Shown in pieces: positions 42,243 to 49,887 of a stretch of DNA of 64,000 nucleotides (position 1 is the stretch's first letter; every line of letters begins with the position of its first letter). A program made the translations under genes and the position numbers. Source of the DNA: Arthrobacter subterraneus (lineage in GTDB: Bacteria > Actinomycetota > Actinomycetes > Actinomycetales > Micrococcaceae); the NCBI RefSeq assembly GCF_900099735.1, contig NZ_FNDT01000011.1, positions 46,745-110,744 of the forward strand, in the 5' to 3' direction. The notes under the pieces are model-generated. The model made no database searches, was not told the origin of the DNA, and saw only the letters and a program-made list of their open reading frames with translations.

Positions 42243-43496
42243 ATGACTGTTGACCACTTTTCCACCCGTTCCCAGGCAACCCTGCCGCTTGCCGACCGGG
42301 CCTCCGATCTCGTGGGCTCCGTCATTGACTCCAGCACCTCCCTGCTCGCTTCGCAGACCCACGACATTGTCCGGTTCGCCATGGGATCACCGGCGGACGA
42401 GGCCGTGCCGCTGGAGGAATTCCAGGACATCGCCGCGCAGGTTCTGAACCACAGCTCCATGACCTACGGTGCTACCGAGGGCGAGCCGGTGCTGCTGAAG
42501 GCCCTGGTGGACTACCTCGCCGGAACATCGGATCCCACCAGCGAAGAACGCGTCACCATCACGGCGGGCGGAATGCAGGGCCTCGATCTGGCGTGCAAGA
42601 TTTTCATCAATCCCGGTGATCTGGTGATCGTGGAAAGCCCCACCTACACCAACGGCAGCGCAACAGCCCTCAGCTATGGCGCCGAACTCATTGAGGCGCC
42701 CACCGACCAGGACGGGCTCATCGTCGAAGCCCTGCCCGAGCTGGTGGCCGCGACCGGCCGCAAGCCCAAGGCCATTTACACCATCCCGAATTTCCAGAAT
42801 CCGGCCGGCGTCACACTTTCACTTGCCCGGCGGCACCAGCTGCTTGAACTGGCGCACGAGTGGAACTCGGTGATCATCGATGACGACCCGTACGGTTTGC
42901 TCCGCTTCGAGGGTGATGACCTTCCGTCTCTCCAGGCGCTCAGCCCGGGCGATCCACTGCTGTTTTCGGTACGCACGTTCTCCAAGATCCTGGCGCCCGG
43001 ACTCCGGGTGGGGTGGGTGGACACGGACCCGGCTTTACGCCAGCTTGTGATCAACGCCAAGCAGGCGATGGACACCTGCACCAACCTTCCCGGTCAGCAC
43101 ATCGTTGCGGAGTTCATCCGCCGCGGCGGCCTGGACAACCACCTCGCCGGCCTGCGCGTCGAGTACAAGCGCCGCAAGGACGCCCTGCGCGAGACCCTGC
43201 GCCGCCATCTCGGTGACCGGGTGAGTGCAACCGACCCCGAAGGCGGATTCTTCCTCTGGCTGACCCTGCAGGGCGAGGACGCACGTATATCGACCCGGAA
43301 GCTGTTCGAGACTGCCCTTGCAGAGGGCGTAGCCTTCATTCCCGGCCCGGCGCTGTCACCGAGCGGGAAGTTCGACGATGCCCTCCGGCTCTGCTTCGCC
43401 TCCACTACTCCTGAACGGGCGGAGGAAGGCATCATCCGGCTGCGCCGGGCGATGGACCGCGAGCTCGCTGCCCTGAAGGACGGTGACCGGGCGTGA
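42243..43496 (+). CDS. class I/II PLP aminotransferase (LysN/MocR-domain type)
   Basis: A 417-residue fold-type I aminotransferase without the N-terminal helix-turn-helix of MocR regulators. MQGLDLACKIFINPGDLVIVESPTY, YTIPNFQNPAGVTLS, DDDPYGLLRF and the PLP Lys motif RTFSKILAPGLRVGW are present; they fit the 2-aminoadipate aminotransferase group. It starts 3 nt after doeA and overlaps the M20 gene by 4 nt (GTGA). It may carry out transamination of diaminobutyrate, or of a hydroxylated analogue, alongside GabT. MocR proteins that control ectoine genes have this same fold, which makes the location notable. Confidence 0.88.
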   Translation: MTVDHFSTRSQATLPLADRASDLVGSVIDSSTSLLASQTHDIVRFAMGSPADEAVPLEEFQDIAAQVLNHSSMTYGATEGEPVLLKALVDYLAGTSDPTSEERVTITAGGMQGLDLACKIFINPGDLVIVESPTYTNGSATALSYGAELIEAPTDQDGLIVEALPELVAATGRKPKAIYTIPNFQNPAGVTLSLARRHQLLELAHEWNSVIIDDDPYGLLRFEGDDLPSLQALSPGDPLLFSVRTFSKILAPGLRVGWVDTDPALRQLVINAKQAMDTCTNLPGQHIVAEFIRRGGLDNHLAGLRVEYKRRKDALRETLRRHLGDRVSATDPEGGFFLWLTLQGEDARISTRKLFETALAEGVAFIPGPALSPSGKFDDALRLCFASTTPERAEEGIIRLRRAMDRELAALKDGDRA

Positions 43497-44725
43497 GCAA
43501 CGCCCTTCACATTCATTCTGCCGGTTTGCAGGCGCTGGAAGCTCAGGTCCTGGGTCTTATCAGCGAGGCCCAGCTCGTCTCCCTCACTACCGCGCTGGTG
43601 GCTGCAGGTGGTGAGAATCCCGGCAGTACCGAGGAAGCCACGGTCGAGGTCCTGAAGAACTTCTGCCTCAGTGCAGGGCTGCAGGTCACCATGGAGGACG
43701 TGGCCCCCGGGCGTCCAAACTTCACCGCCGTGCTGCCCGGTGGAGACCAACCCGGCATACTCTTCCTTGGTCACTCGGATGTAGTGCCGGCCGGCAGCGG
43801 CTGGGAACGGCCTCCATTCGAACCGTACGTTCGCGATGGGAGGCTCTTCGGTCGCGGTTCCACCGATATGAAGGGTGGGCTGGCGGCGGTGCTCATTGCT
43901 TTGAAGGCGCTGAAGGATGCCGGGGTGAAGCTCCCCGGAAATGCTGCGCTGGCGTGCACGGTGGACGAGGAAGATCTGGGCATCGGTATCCGTGCCTACA
44001 CTGCGGCGGCGCTGGCGGATCCCTCCTTCTCCTACGCCGCCTGTGTGGTGGCCGAACCAACCGATCTCGAGACGGTCATCGCCTGCAGGGGAGACAGCTA
44101 CATCGAGGTAAAGGTCACCGGAAAATCGGCCCATTCAGGCCGGCCCGCCGATGGCCGCAACGCGATCGACGCCGCGGCAAGAATCCTGGACCTGGTGCGC
44201 GAGGACCATAGCCGACTACAGGAAGACCTCGATCCGCTGCTCGGTGCCGGCACCTGGAACACCGGCCTCATACAGGGCGGCACTGGGACCTCCATGGTGG
44301 CCTCCCAGTGCACCGTGTCCCTGGACCGGCGGCTCATGCCCGACGACGACGCACAACTCATCCTGCGCCGACTGCTGGAGCGCATCGGCGAGGCCGGAAT
44401 CGATACGGACGGAATTACGGTGGAGGCCTCGGTCACCATGGAAATGCCGGGCTTCCGCACACCGGAATCCCACCCGTTGGTGACCGGAGCCGTAGCAGCG
44501 CTGGCCGATGCCGGCATCAGCAGCACAATCAGCGGCTGGACCGCCGCCTGTGACGGCGGCTTCATCGCCCGCGATCTCGGTGTACCGACCATCGTCCTCG
44601 GCCCCGGTGGGCTGAACGACCAGGCCCACCAGGTCAACGAGTCCGTGAGCATCCCGGAGGTTCTGGCGGCGGCCAGAGCCTACGCGCTGATGTCCCTGCG
44701 CCACACGCCGGGCCGCACTGCCTGA
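43493..44725 (+). CDS. M20 family (ArgE/DapE-type) metallo-deacylase
   Basis: A 410-residue zinc amidohydrolase. Metal and catalytic residues are complete: GHSDVVPAG (His, Asp), GRGSTDMKGGLAA (bridging Asp), DEEDLG (general-base Glu and ligand), VAEPTD, and the late His in NDQAHQVNE. The dimerisation-lid SAHSGRP is present. In the coupled doeA-aminotransferase-M20 order it is the natural candidate to remove acetate from N-acetyl-diaminobutyrate. That step in proteobacteria uses DoeB, of the AstE/AspA type, so this would be a non-homologous replacement. The GTG start overlaps the previous stop. Confidence 0.9.
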   Translation: MSNALHIHSAGLQALEAQVLGLISEAQLVSLTTALVAAGGENPGSTEEATVEVLKNFCLSAGLQVTMEDVAPGRPNFTAVLPGGDQPGILFLGHSDVVPAGSGWERPPFEPYVRDGRLFGRGSTDMKGGLAAVLIALKALKDAGVKLPGNAALACTVDEEDLGIGIRAYTAAALADPSFSYAACVVAEPTDLETVIACRGDSYIEVKVTGKSAHSGRPADGRNAIDAAARILDLVREDHSRLQEDLDPLLGAGTWNTGLIQGGTGTSMVASQCTVSLDRRLMPDDDAQLILRRLLERIGEAGIDTDGITVEASVTMEMPGFRTPESHPLVTGAVAALADAGISSTISGWTAACDGGFIARDLGVPTIVLGPGGLNDQAHQVNESVSIPEVLAAARAYALMSLRHTPGRTA

Positions 44726-44736
44726 AAAACATAATC

Positions 44737-44775
44737 GGCCGGCTTCGCGTTGTGCGAAGCCGGTCGCTTGTCTTT
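44737..44775. terminator. terminator between M20 gene and gntR
   Basis: CCGGCTTCGC-GTTGT-GCGAAGCCGG: a strong hairpin followed by a T-containing stretch (TCGCTTGTCTTT), with AAAA preceding the stem for the opposite direction. It sits between converging genes. Confidence 0.75.
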
Positions 44776-44803
44776 CCCTGACCCTGCAGATATGGACACC
44801 GTT

Positions 44804-45511
44804 CTAAGCGGTTGCAGCCACCGCGTTGCCGCCGCCGGTAAGCCGCTCCAGTGCGTCTTCCATATGGCTCACCAGCAGCTTCGAAACCCGTTCCTGGTCC
44901 CCTTCGGCCAGGGCTTCGGCGATAGCCTGGTGCTCCCCCACCCTGGTGTGCGGGTCCGGGTACCTCTTCTCCAGCGCGGTGAGGCACATGCGGGTTTCGG
45001 TGAGCAGGGTGTTGTGCATCCGGGTGAGCCGGGTACTGGCAGCACCCGCCACCAGGGTGGCGTGGTACTCCATGTCGGCCTCGGACATTGCGTCCAGGTC
45101 ACCCTTGTCCGCTGCCTTCTTCATGGCTTTGACGACTCGCTGCAGCTGTGCAGCGACGTCATTGCCGCCCTTTTGGAGGATGACCTCTGATGCGGCGCGT
45201 TCGACGGCGGTGCGCGCAACGTACATGTCCCGCACTTCTTCATCCGTCATGGTGATCACGAAGAGGCCGCGGTTACGGATACTGATGAGCAGCCCCTCCT
45301 GGGTCAGGCGCTGCATTGCTTCCCGCAGAGGGCCCCGGCTGACTCCCAGTTCCCTGGCGAGTTCGGCCTCACCGAGCTGCGCTCCGGGCGGTATCTGGCC
45401 CCGTCCGATCGCGGTGCGAAGCTTCCCGGCGATGATTGAGGGCGTGGACTCGCGAACAACGGGCTCAAATCTCTGCATCAGGATCACGGTCCTCTCGTAT
45501 TCAACTGCCAT
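44804..45511 (-). CDS. GntR family regulator, FCD (FadR) subfamily; proposed repressor of the island
   Basis: A 235-residue regulator. The N-terminal winged helix is clear (GEAELARELGVSRGPLREAM), followed by the helical FCD effector domain with likely metal ligands in EADMEYHATL and GEHQAIAEAL. FCD regulators usually repress and respond to small carboxylates. ATG 45511 starts the annotated protein (MAVEYERT); an internal Met at 45478 is possible. The gene is central in the island. A variant of the shared palindrome (GCTGTCTACAAT) lies 26 nt upstream, suggesting autoregulation. It replaces the MocR-type EnuR found with most ectoine-use genes. Confidence 0.9.
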   Translation of the reverse strand: MAVEYERTVILMQRFEPVVRESTPSIIAGKLRTAIGRGQIPPGAQLGEAELARELGVSRGPLREAMQRLTQEGLLISIRNRGLFVITMTDEEVRDMYVARTAVERAASEVILQKGGNDVAAQLQRVVKAMKKAADKGDLDAMSEADMEYHATLVAGAASTRLTRMHNTLLTETRMCLTALEKRYPDPHTRVGEHQAIAEALAEGDQERVSKLLVSHMEDALERLTGGGNAVAATA

Positions 45512-45536
45512 GAAGCACTCTCGGAAGTTCGTTCCG

Positions 45537-45548
45537 GCTGTCTACAAT
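45537..45548. promoter_or_regulatory. GntR operator 3 (degenerate) upstream of gntR
   Basis: GCTGTCTACAAT (reverse ATTGTAGACAGC) keeps one full half-site ATTGT and TGTC/GACA of the other. The weaker match would suit autoregulation. Confidence 0.5.
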
Positions 45549-45593
45549 CCTAAAGTAAGCGGGGCTGGCAGGTTCTCGTCATCCATTCCGACC

Positions 45594-45621
45594 AGGAACA
45601 GAATCCACGGATTCTGTTCCT
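45594..45621. repeat. 28-bp perfect palindrome between gntR and the DUF3830 gene
   Basis: AGGAACAGAATCC-AC-GGATTCTGTTCCT: 13-bp arms around AC, located 83 nt upstream of gntR and 35 nt after the DUF3830 stop. With only 2 nt between arms it could be an operator or cruciform rather than a normal terminator; no T run follows. Confidence 0.8.
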
Positions 45622-45655
45622 GAGGCGACGCCCCGCGTGGAGCCTGGTCAGCGAC

Positions 45656-46156
45656 CTACTCCACCCTTGAATACGTCAGCGTTTCGCCCCGTGCGCCGCC
45701 CATCCAGATGTCCTGGCAGGCAGCAGCCATCTCATCCAGACCCTCCACAATTGTGGCGAAGACGTTCCCGGGGACCCAGCCCGTATCCCCGTTGAGAAGC
45801 AGGTTGTTGCGCCCGTAGAAAACCGCCAGGTCAACAATGGTAGTAACGGTGTCTGTCCCGGAGTCGGCCTCGTACCCGTGCGACGGAGTCTTCAGGTCGT
45901 TGGACGTGAAGGTGAAGTAACAGACATCTCCCGGAATCGGTGTCACCGTGGTGTTCTCCGGCCCCGGTTCAGCCGGCGCAAAGGAGGGCACAAGGTTATA
46001 GATCTCATTCCGGGCGTACTTGCCATGGAATACCTGCCCGGAGATAGGCAGCGCATCCCACACTGCGCTGGCGGTGCGGGGTGCAACGTCGTCGTGCAAT
46101 AGCGCCTTGCACGTGACGCCGCGCTGTTCGAGGGTGATGTTGATGTACCGTGCCAT
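45656..46156 (-). CDS. DUF3830 family protein
   Basis: A 166-residue single-domain protein of the DUF3830 family, thought to have a cyclophilin-like beta-barrel. Seen: MARYINITLEQRGVTCKALLHDD, VFHGKYARNEIYNLVP, the PIPGDVCYFTF strand and FYGRNNLLLNGDTGWVPGNVF. No catalytic motif is obvious. Its ATG is 4 nt after the amidase stop, and its ribosome site (AGGAAG) lies in the amidase end, so the two are translated together. Its role is unknown; partnership with the amidase or an amide/imide hydrolysis step is inferred. Confidence 0.85.
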   Translation of the reverse strand: MARYINITLEQRGVTCKALLHDDVAPRTASAVWDALPISGQVFHGKYARNEIYNLVPSFAPAEPGPENTTVTPIPGDVCYFTFTSNDLKTPSHGYEADSGTDTVTTIVDLAVFYGRNNLLLNGDTGWVPGNVFATIVEGLDEMAAACQDIWMGGARGETLTYSRVE

Positions 46157-46160
46157 GCGT

Positions 46161-47588
46161 CTACTTCCTGGTTGTGGACAGTCGTGCTTCGATGTCGGGG
46201 TGGATGCGGTGCCAGCCTGCGGCGCCCTCGTAGGCCGCAGCGGCGGAGAGCACCCGGGCATCACCGTGCCGCGGGCCAACGAACTGGAGCCCGACGGGCA
46301 GTCCCTCAGCGGTGAACCCGCACGGCACGCTGATCGCAGGCTGCTGGGTGAGGTTGAAGGGATAGCTGTAGGGCGTCCACGAGGTCCAATCCGGAGAGGA
46401 TGCACCAGCCGGCACGTCACGTCCGGCTTCAAACGCAGGAATGGGGAGCGTCGGCGTCACCAGTAGGTCGTAGCTTTCGTGAAGCAGTCCCATTTCCCGG
46501 CCCAGCTTCATGCGCACCGCGGTGGCGTCCAGGTAGTCACTTGCGGTGAACCCGGAGTGCCGCTCAAGCGCAGCGGCCAGGTTGGGGTCGATATGCTCGA
46601 CGGCACCCTGCCCGTAGCCTTCGATTACCTTGGCTGCGCCGCTGAACCACAGCACATGGTAGGCGTCCACCGGGTCCGTCCAGCCAAGTTCAATCTCCTC
46701 GATGTCGGCGCCGAGCTCCGCCAGTACCGCGACCGCGTTCCGCACGGCGGTTTCGACGTCAGGATCGTTCCGGCCGTATCCGAGGTTCGGGCTGAAGGCG
46801 ATCCTCCTGCCCCGTATCCCTTCGCCGAGTGTCTCCAGGAAGGACCGCTCCGGTGTGGGGCCGGCAGACCAGTCCCGGGCGTCCGGTTGGGACAGGACGT
46901 CCAGCATCAGCGCCGCGTCTTCGACTGTGCGGGTAATCGGTCCGGCATGAGCGAGGGTCCCAAACGGACTGGCGGGATACAGCGGGATCGTTCCATAGGT
47001 CGGCTTGAAGCCGACCACGCCGCTGAAGCCGGCGGGGATGCGAACGGAGCCTCCGCCGTCGGTCCCTACCGACCAGGGCCCCATTCCCCGGGCCACTGCG
47101 GCAGCGCTTCCGCCACTGGAGCCACCCGCGGTGCGGGAGGTGTCCCAGGGATTGCGGGTGATACCGAATCGGGGACTGTCGGTGACGCCCTTCCAGCCAA
47201 ATTCAGGACTGGTGACCTTGCCGAGAAATACAGCGCCGCTTTCGCGCAGCCTCGCCACCGCAGGAGCGTCCTCGCTCCAGTCCCCCTCCGGGGAGGTGAG
47301 CCGGGATCCGCGCAGTGTCGGCCAGCCTCCGGTCAGCATCAGGTCCTTGATGGAGGTCGGTACTCCATCGGCCTTGCCGAGCGGCTCGTTTCGAAGCCAA
47401 CGGGATTCGGAAGCGCGTGCTTCCGCCAGGGCGGCCTCCTCATCGACGAGGCAGAAAGCGTTAATGTCCCCGTCCTGTTCGGAGATCGCGTCCAGGGCGG
47501 TCCGGGTTGCCTCCACCGGTGAAACCTCACCGGCCCTGTAGGCAACCAGCAGTTCCGCGGCGGTCGCCCATTCAAGTGAATCAGGCAC
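46161..47588 (-). CDS. amidase signature family hydrolase
   Basis: A 475-residue amidase. The Ser-cisSer-Lys triad is visible: Lys in SIKDLML, then TAGGSSGGSAAAVA and GTDGGGSVRIPAGFSGVVGFKP. It hydrolyses an unidentified carboxamide to acid and ammonia. GTG 47588 (MPDSLEWATA) is preferred because GAGGAG lies 8 nt upstream; GTG 47615 is in frame but lacks a site. First gene of a two-gene operon with DUF3830, with GntR operators 4 and 5 upstream. Amidases are not part of known ectoine routes, which argues for a related but different substrate or a side branch. Confidence 0.92.
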   Translation of the reverse strand: MPDSLEWATAAELLVAYRAGEVSPVEATRTALDAISEQDGDINAFCLVDEEAALAEARASESRWLRNEPLGKADGVPTSIKDLMLTGGWPTLRGSRLTSPEGDWSEDAPAVARLRESGAVFLGKVTSPEFGWKGVTDSPRFGITRNPWDTSRTAGGSSGGSAAAVARGMGPWSVGTDGGGSVRIPAGFSGVVGFKPTYGTIPLYPASPFGTLAHAGPITRTVEDAALMLDVLSQPDARDWSAGPTPERSFLETLGEGIRGRRIAFSPNLGYGRNDPDVETAVRNAVAVLAELGADIEEIELGWTDPVDAYHVLWFSGAAKVIEGYGQGAVEHIDPNLAAALERHSGFTASDYLDATAVRMKLGREMGLLHESYDLLVTPTLPIPAFEAGRDVPAGASSPDWTSWTPYSYPFNLTQQPAISVPCGFTAEGLPVGLQFVGPRHGDARVLSAAAAYEGAAGWHRIHPDIEARLSTTRK

Positions 47589-47685
47589 GTGGCAAAGCTC
47601 CTCGTCGGTCTGCACTCAGTGGTCAAAAGAGGTCCGATTTGCCTGGGCGGTCATACCCGGCGCAAACAGGTCTGGAGCCAGAGTA

Positions 47686-47701
47686 TGTGGCAGGCATCAC
47701 A
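47686..47701. promoter_or_regulatory. CRP/GlxR-like site abutting GntR operator 4
   Basis: TGTGGCAGGCATCACA: one mismatch to TGTGA-N6-TCACA. Its last base is directly followed by the GntR operator at 47702. Confidence 0.55.
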
Positions 47702-47713
47702 ATTGTCAACAAT
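47702..47713. promoter_or_regulatory. GntR operator 4 (ATTGTCAACAAT), amidase side
   Basis: Full-consensus ATTGTCAACAAT, 113 nt upstream of the amidase start in the 214-nt divergent gap. Confidence 0.75.
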
Positions 47714-47750
47714 CCTACTTTCCTATCTTTTAGCGGTTGCTTTTCGTACG

Positions 47751-47762
47751 ATTGTGAACAAT
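47751..47762. promoter_or_regulatory. GntR operator 5 (ATTGTGAACAAT), racemase side
   Basis: ATTGT-GA-ACAAT, 40 nt upstream of the ATG at 47803. It is 49 bp from operator 4 (start to start), under five helical turns, so joint binding is possible. Confidence 0.75.
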
Positions 47763-47802
47763 TCGGTGGAAGCCTCCCCCGATATATTTCAAAGGAGAAT
47801 TG

Positions 47803-48543
47803 ATGGGCGTCACCATCGGCATGCTGTATCCGGGCTTCGGCGCTGAGGACGATTATCCCTACCTGGAGGAGATTCTCGGCGAGGGCGTCAGCCTTCCGTT
47901 GGTCCACACCTCGGTCGGTGTCGACGCACACGAGGTCGAGGCGCTGCTGGATCTGGGCAGGAGCGAACGGCTTCTTGAGGGTGCGCAGGAATTGCGGACC
48001 GCTGCTCCGGACGCTGTCATGTGGGCATGCACCTCCGGCAGCTTCGTGTTCGGCTGGAATGGTGCCCGGCAGCAGGCGCGCGAGGTCCAGGACGCACTTC
48101 AGGTTCCCACCTCCTCCACCTCCCTGGCATTCGTGGATGCCATTCGGGCACTTGGGATGGACCGGGTGGCCGTCGCTGCAACCTACCCCGAGGAAGTATC
48201 CCGGCACTTCGTGGATCTGTTGGGCTGCGGTGGGATCGACGTGACCCGACTGGTGAGCCACGATATCGCCACGGCAGCCCTCGCGGGCGAACTCGACCGT
48301 GAGGGTGTCCTTGAACTGGCCCGGAGCAACGACAGTCCCGAAGCACAGGCGATCCTCATTCCGGACACAGCCCTGCATACTGCCCGCTGGATCAATGAAC
48401 TTGAAGAAACACTGGGCAAACCGGTCCTGACGGCCAATCAGGTAACGGCCTGGCAGGGACTCCGCCTCGCCGGGGCCTTGCGCCCCTGCGCGGCACTTGG
48501 CCACCTCTTCGCGGAAACCGCGGGCGTCCCCGCAGGGGCATAG
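47803..48543 (+). CDS. EutA/maleate isomerase-like Asp/Glu racemase superfamily protein lacking the second catalytic Cys
   Basis: A 246-residue member of the Asp/Glu racemase superfamily, close to EutA and maleate cis-trans isomerase. The first catalytic Cys is present (MWACTSGSFVFGWNGARQQ). At the second site the family motif SCTNLPT is replaced by PDTALHT, so the second Cys is Asp. The rest of that region (LGKPVLTANQVTAWQGLRLAG) aligns well with the neighbouring EutA. Loss of one Cys rules out ordinary two-base racemisation and recalls arylmalonate decarboxylase, which also uses one Cys. ATG 47803 follows AAAGGAG. Operator 5 lies 40 nt upstream. Confidence 0.87.
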   Translation: MGVTIGMLYPGFGAEDDYPYLEEILGEGVSLPLVHTSVGVDAHEVEALLDLGRSERLLEGAQELRTAAPDAVMWACTSGSFVFGWNGARQQAREVQDALQVPTSSTSLAFVDAIRALGMDRVAVAATYPEEVSRHFVDLLGCGGIDVTRLVSHDIATAALAGELDREGVLELARSNDSPEAQAILIPDTALHTARWINELEETLGKPVLTANQVTAWQGLRLAGALRPCAALGHLFAETAGVPAGA

Positions 48544-48597
48544 ACCTCCCCTGCCCGCCCAGCGCCTGCCCGCCCGCGCACCCCGTGATCAATACAC

Positions 48598-49338
48598 CTA
48601 GGCCAGGAGGCGCTGGCCGGGGCCTACTGCCTCCTTGCCCGCACGCCGCAACGACGCCCAGGCAGTCACCTGGTTTGCCGAGAGAACCGGCTTGCCCAGC
48701 TCACTTTCCAACGGCGCAATTAGGTCGTAAGTGGGCAGATTTGTGCAGCTGATGAAGATCACGTCCGCCTCGGGCACGTCAGCCCGGCGGATCAACTCAG
48801 CGGTAGTGCCGTAAGGCACTTCCCATATACCACCCTCGAGACCCAGGCCGGCCTCGGATACGACGGAATGCCCCGCTTCCCTCAGGAAATCACCCAGCCG
48901 GACAGTAAGCTCCGCCACGTACGGAGTAATCACCGCAATGCGGGACGCCCCCAGATAGGCCAGCGCTTCCAGCAGTGCTTCGGACGTACTGACTCCCTGT
49001 GCGTTGCTGGCGGCCTCCATCATTTTTGAAACGTGGCGCGCACCTGCGACGCCGTTGACAAAGCTGCCGGATGTGCAGGCGTAGGCGATGACAGCGGGAT
49101 TCACAACACTCAGGTTCCTTGCCGCGTTATAGATGTCACCGTCATCGCTGACGCCCTCCGCCAGCTCCAGACTCACCGGCTCCGCCATGAACGGCGTGCG
49201 CGTGAAGAAGAGGGAGACACCCGCGGGTATCCAGCGCCACAGCTCCCCGTCCAGCGCCATGTCGAAGGGGCACACAACACCGATGCCTGTAGGCACCTGT
49301 GGCCCAGCGGGCAGTACTGCCGGCCTGCCGTTCATCAT
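48598..49338 (-). CDS. eutA: ectoine utilisation protein EutA
   Basis: A 246-residue Asp/Glu racemase-superfamily protein matching EutA: DGELWRWIPAGVSLFFTRTPF near the N-terminus, YACTSGSFVNGVAGARH (Cys 1), GLEGGIWEVPYGTT, FISCTNLPTYDLIAPLE (Cys 2) and LGKPVLSANQVTAWASLRRAG. EutA occurs with eutB/eutC in hydroxyectoine use; its reaction is not firmly established. eutB and eutC are absent here. Two Met codons start the protein (49338 and 49335); GGGAGA favours the second slightly. It converges with the EutA-like gene and is divergent from ridA with operator 6 between. Confidence 0.88.
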   Translation of the reverse strand: MMNGRPAVLPAGPQVPTGIGVVCPFDMALDGELWRWIPAGVSLFFTRTPFMAEPVSLELAEGVSDDGDIYNAARNLSVVNPAVIAYACTSGSFVNGVAGARHVSKMMEAASNAQGVSTSEALLEALAYLGASRIAVITPYVAELTVRLGDFLREAGHSVVSEAGLGLEGGIWEVPYGTTAELIRRADVPEADVIFISCTNLPTYDLIAPLESELGKPVLSANQVTAWASLRRAGKEAVGPGQRLLA

Positions 49339-49353
49339 TCTCCCGATAAGTAG

Positions 49354-49365
49354 ATTGTTGACAAT
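49354..49365. promoter_or_regulatory. GntR operator 6 (ATTGTTGACAAT) between eutA and ridA
   Basis: The complement of ATTGTCAACAAT, 16 nt before the eutA start and 56 nt before ridA. Confidence 0.75.
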
Positions 49366-49421
49366 GTTTGACCGGATGTCTAGTGTCCGTAAAACACTCA
49401 GACCCGCACCGAGGGAGCACC

Positions 49422-49880
49422 ATGGACATCCACCACGACCCGATACGCGCCATCGAACTGGAACTGCCTTCCCCGCCGGTCCCGATTGCCAACTATGTGC
49501 CGGTCCGGCAAGTCGGAAACCTCGTGTTCACCTCCGGCCAGACCCCCGCCCGGGACGGCGTCCTGACCATCAGCGGCAAGCTTGGGAGTGAAGTGAGTAT
49601 TGAGGAAGGCCAGCAGGCGAGCGCGGCCGCCGTGCTGAACTGCCTGTCTGCCCTTCGCCAGCACCTTGGGTCGCTGGACAGGATCGTCTCCGTAGTCACC
49701 CTGACCGGGTATGTCGCGTCCGCCGAAGGATTCAGTGAACAGCCTGCGGTCATCAACGGCGCTTCCCTGGTCCTGGAGAAGGCCTTCGGCGAGAGGGGGC
49801 GCCATGCCCGGGCAGCTGTGGGGGTTGCGGAGCTGCCCGGGAACGCACCCGTAGAGATTTCCCTGGTCGTGGAGGTCTAG
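49422..49880 (+). CDS. ridA: RidA family protein
   Basis: A 152-residue YjgF/YER057c/UK114 (RidA) protein, likely a trimer that hydrolyses reactive enamines and imines released by PLP enzymes. The conserved Arg is in GRHARAAVGVAELPGNAPVEI, with Glu near the end of the strand and GQTPARDG in the N-terminal loop. ATG 49422 follows GAGGGAG. The gene converges with ehuA, with only 7 nt between stops. It fits an island with two PLP aminotransferases and a possible dehydratase-like step. Confidence 0.9.
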   Translation: MDIHHDPIRAIELELPSPPVPIANYVPVRQVGNLVFTSGQTPARDGVLTISGKLGSEVSIEEGQQASAAAVLNCLSALRQHLGSLDRIVSVVTLTGYVASAEGFSEQPAVINGASLVLEKAFGERGRHARAAVGVAELPGNAPVEISLVVEV

Positions 49881-49887
49881 CGACCGA

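Noticed and set aside
44804..45511. MocR/EnuR-type regulator of ectoine genes
   Set aside because: The regulator has an FCD domain, not a PLP aminotransferase domain, and the aminotransferase at 42243 has no helix-turn-helix.
48544..48597. Repeat CCTGCCCGCC between the two EutA-like genes as a regulatory site
   Set aside because: It lies between two converging stops and is simple C-rich sequence, so a regulatory role is not supported.
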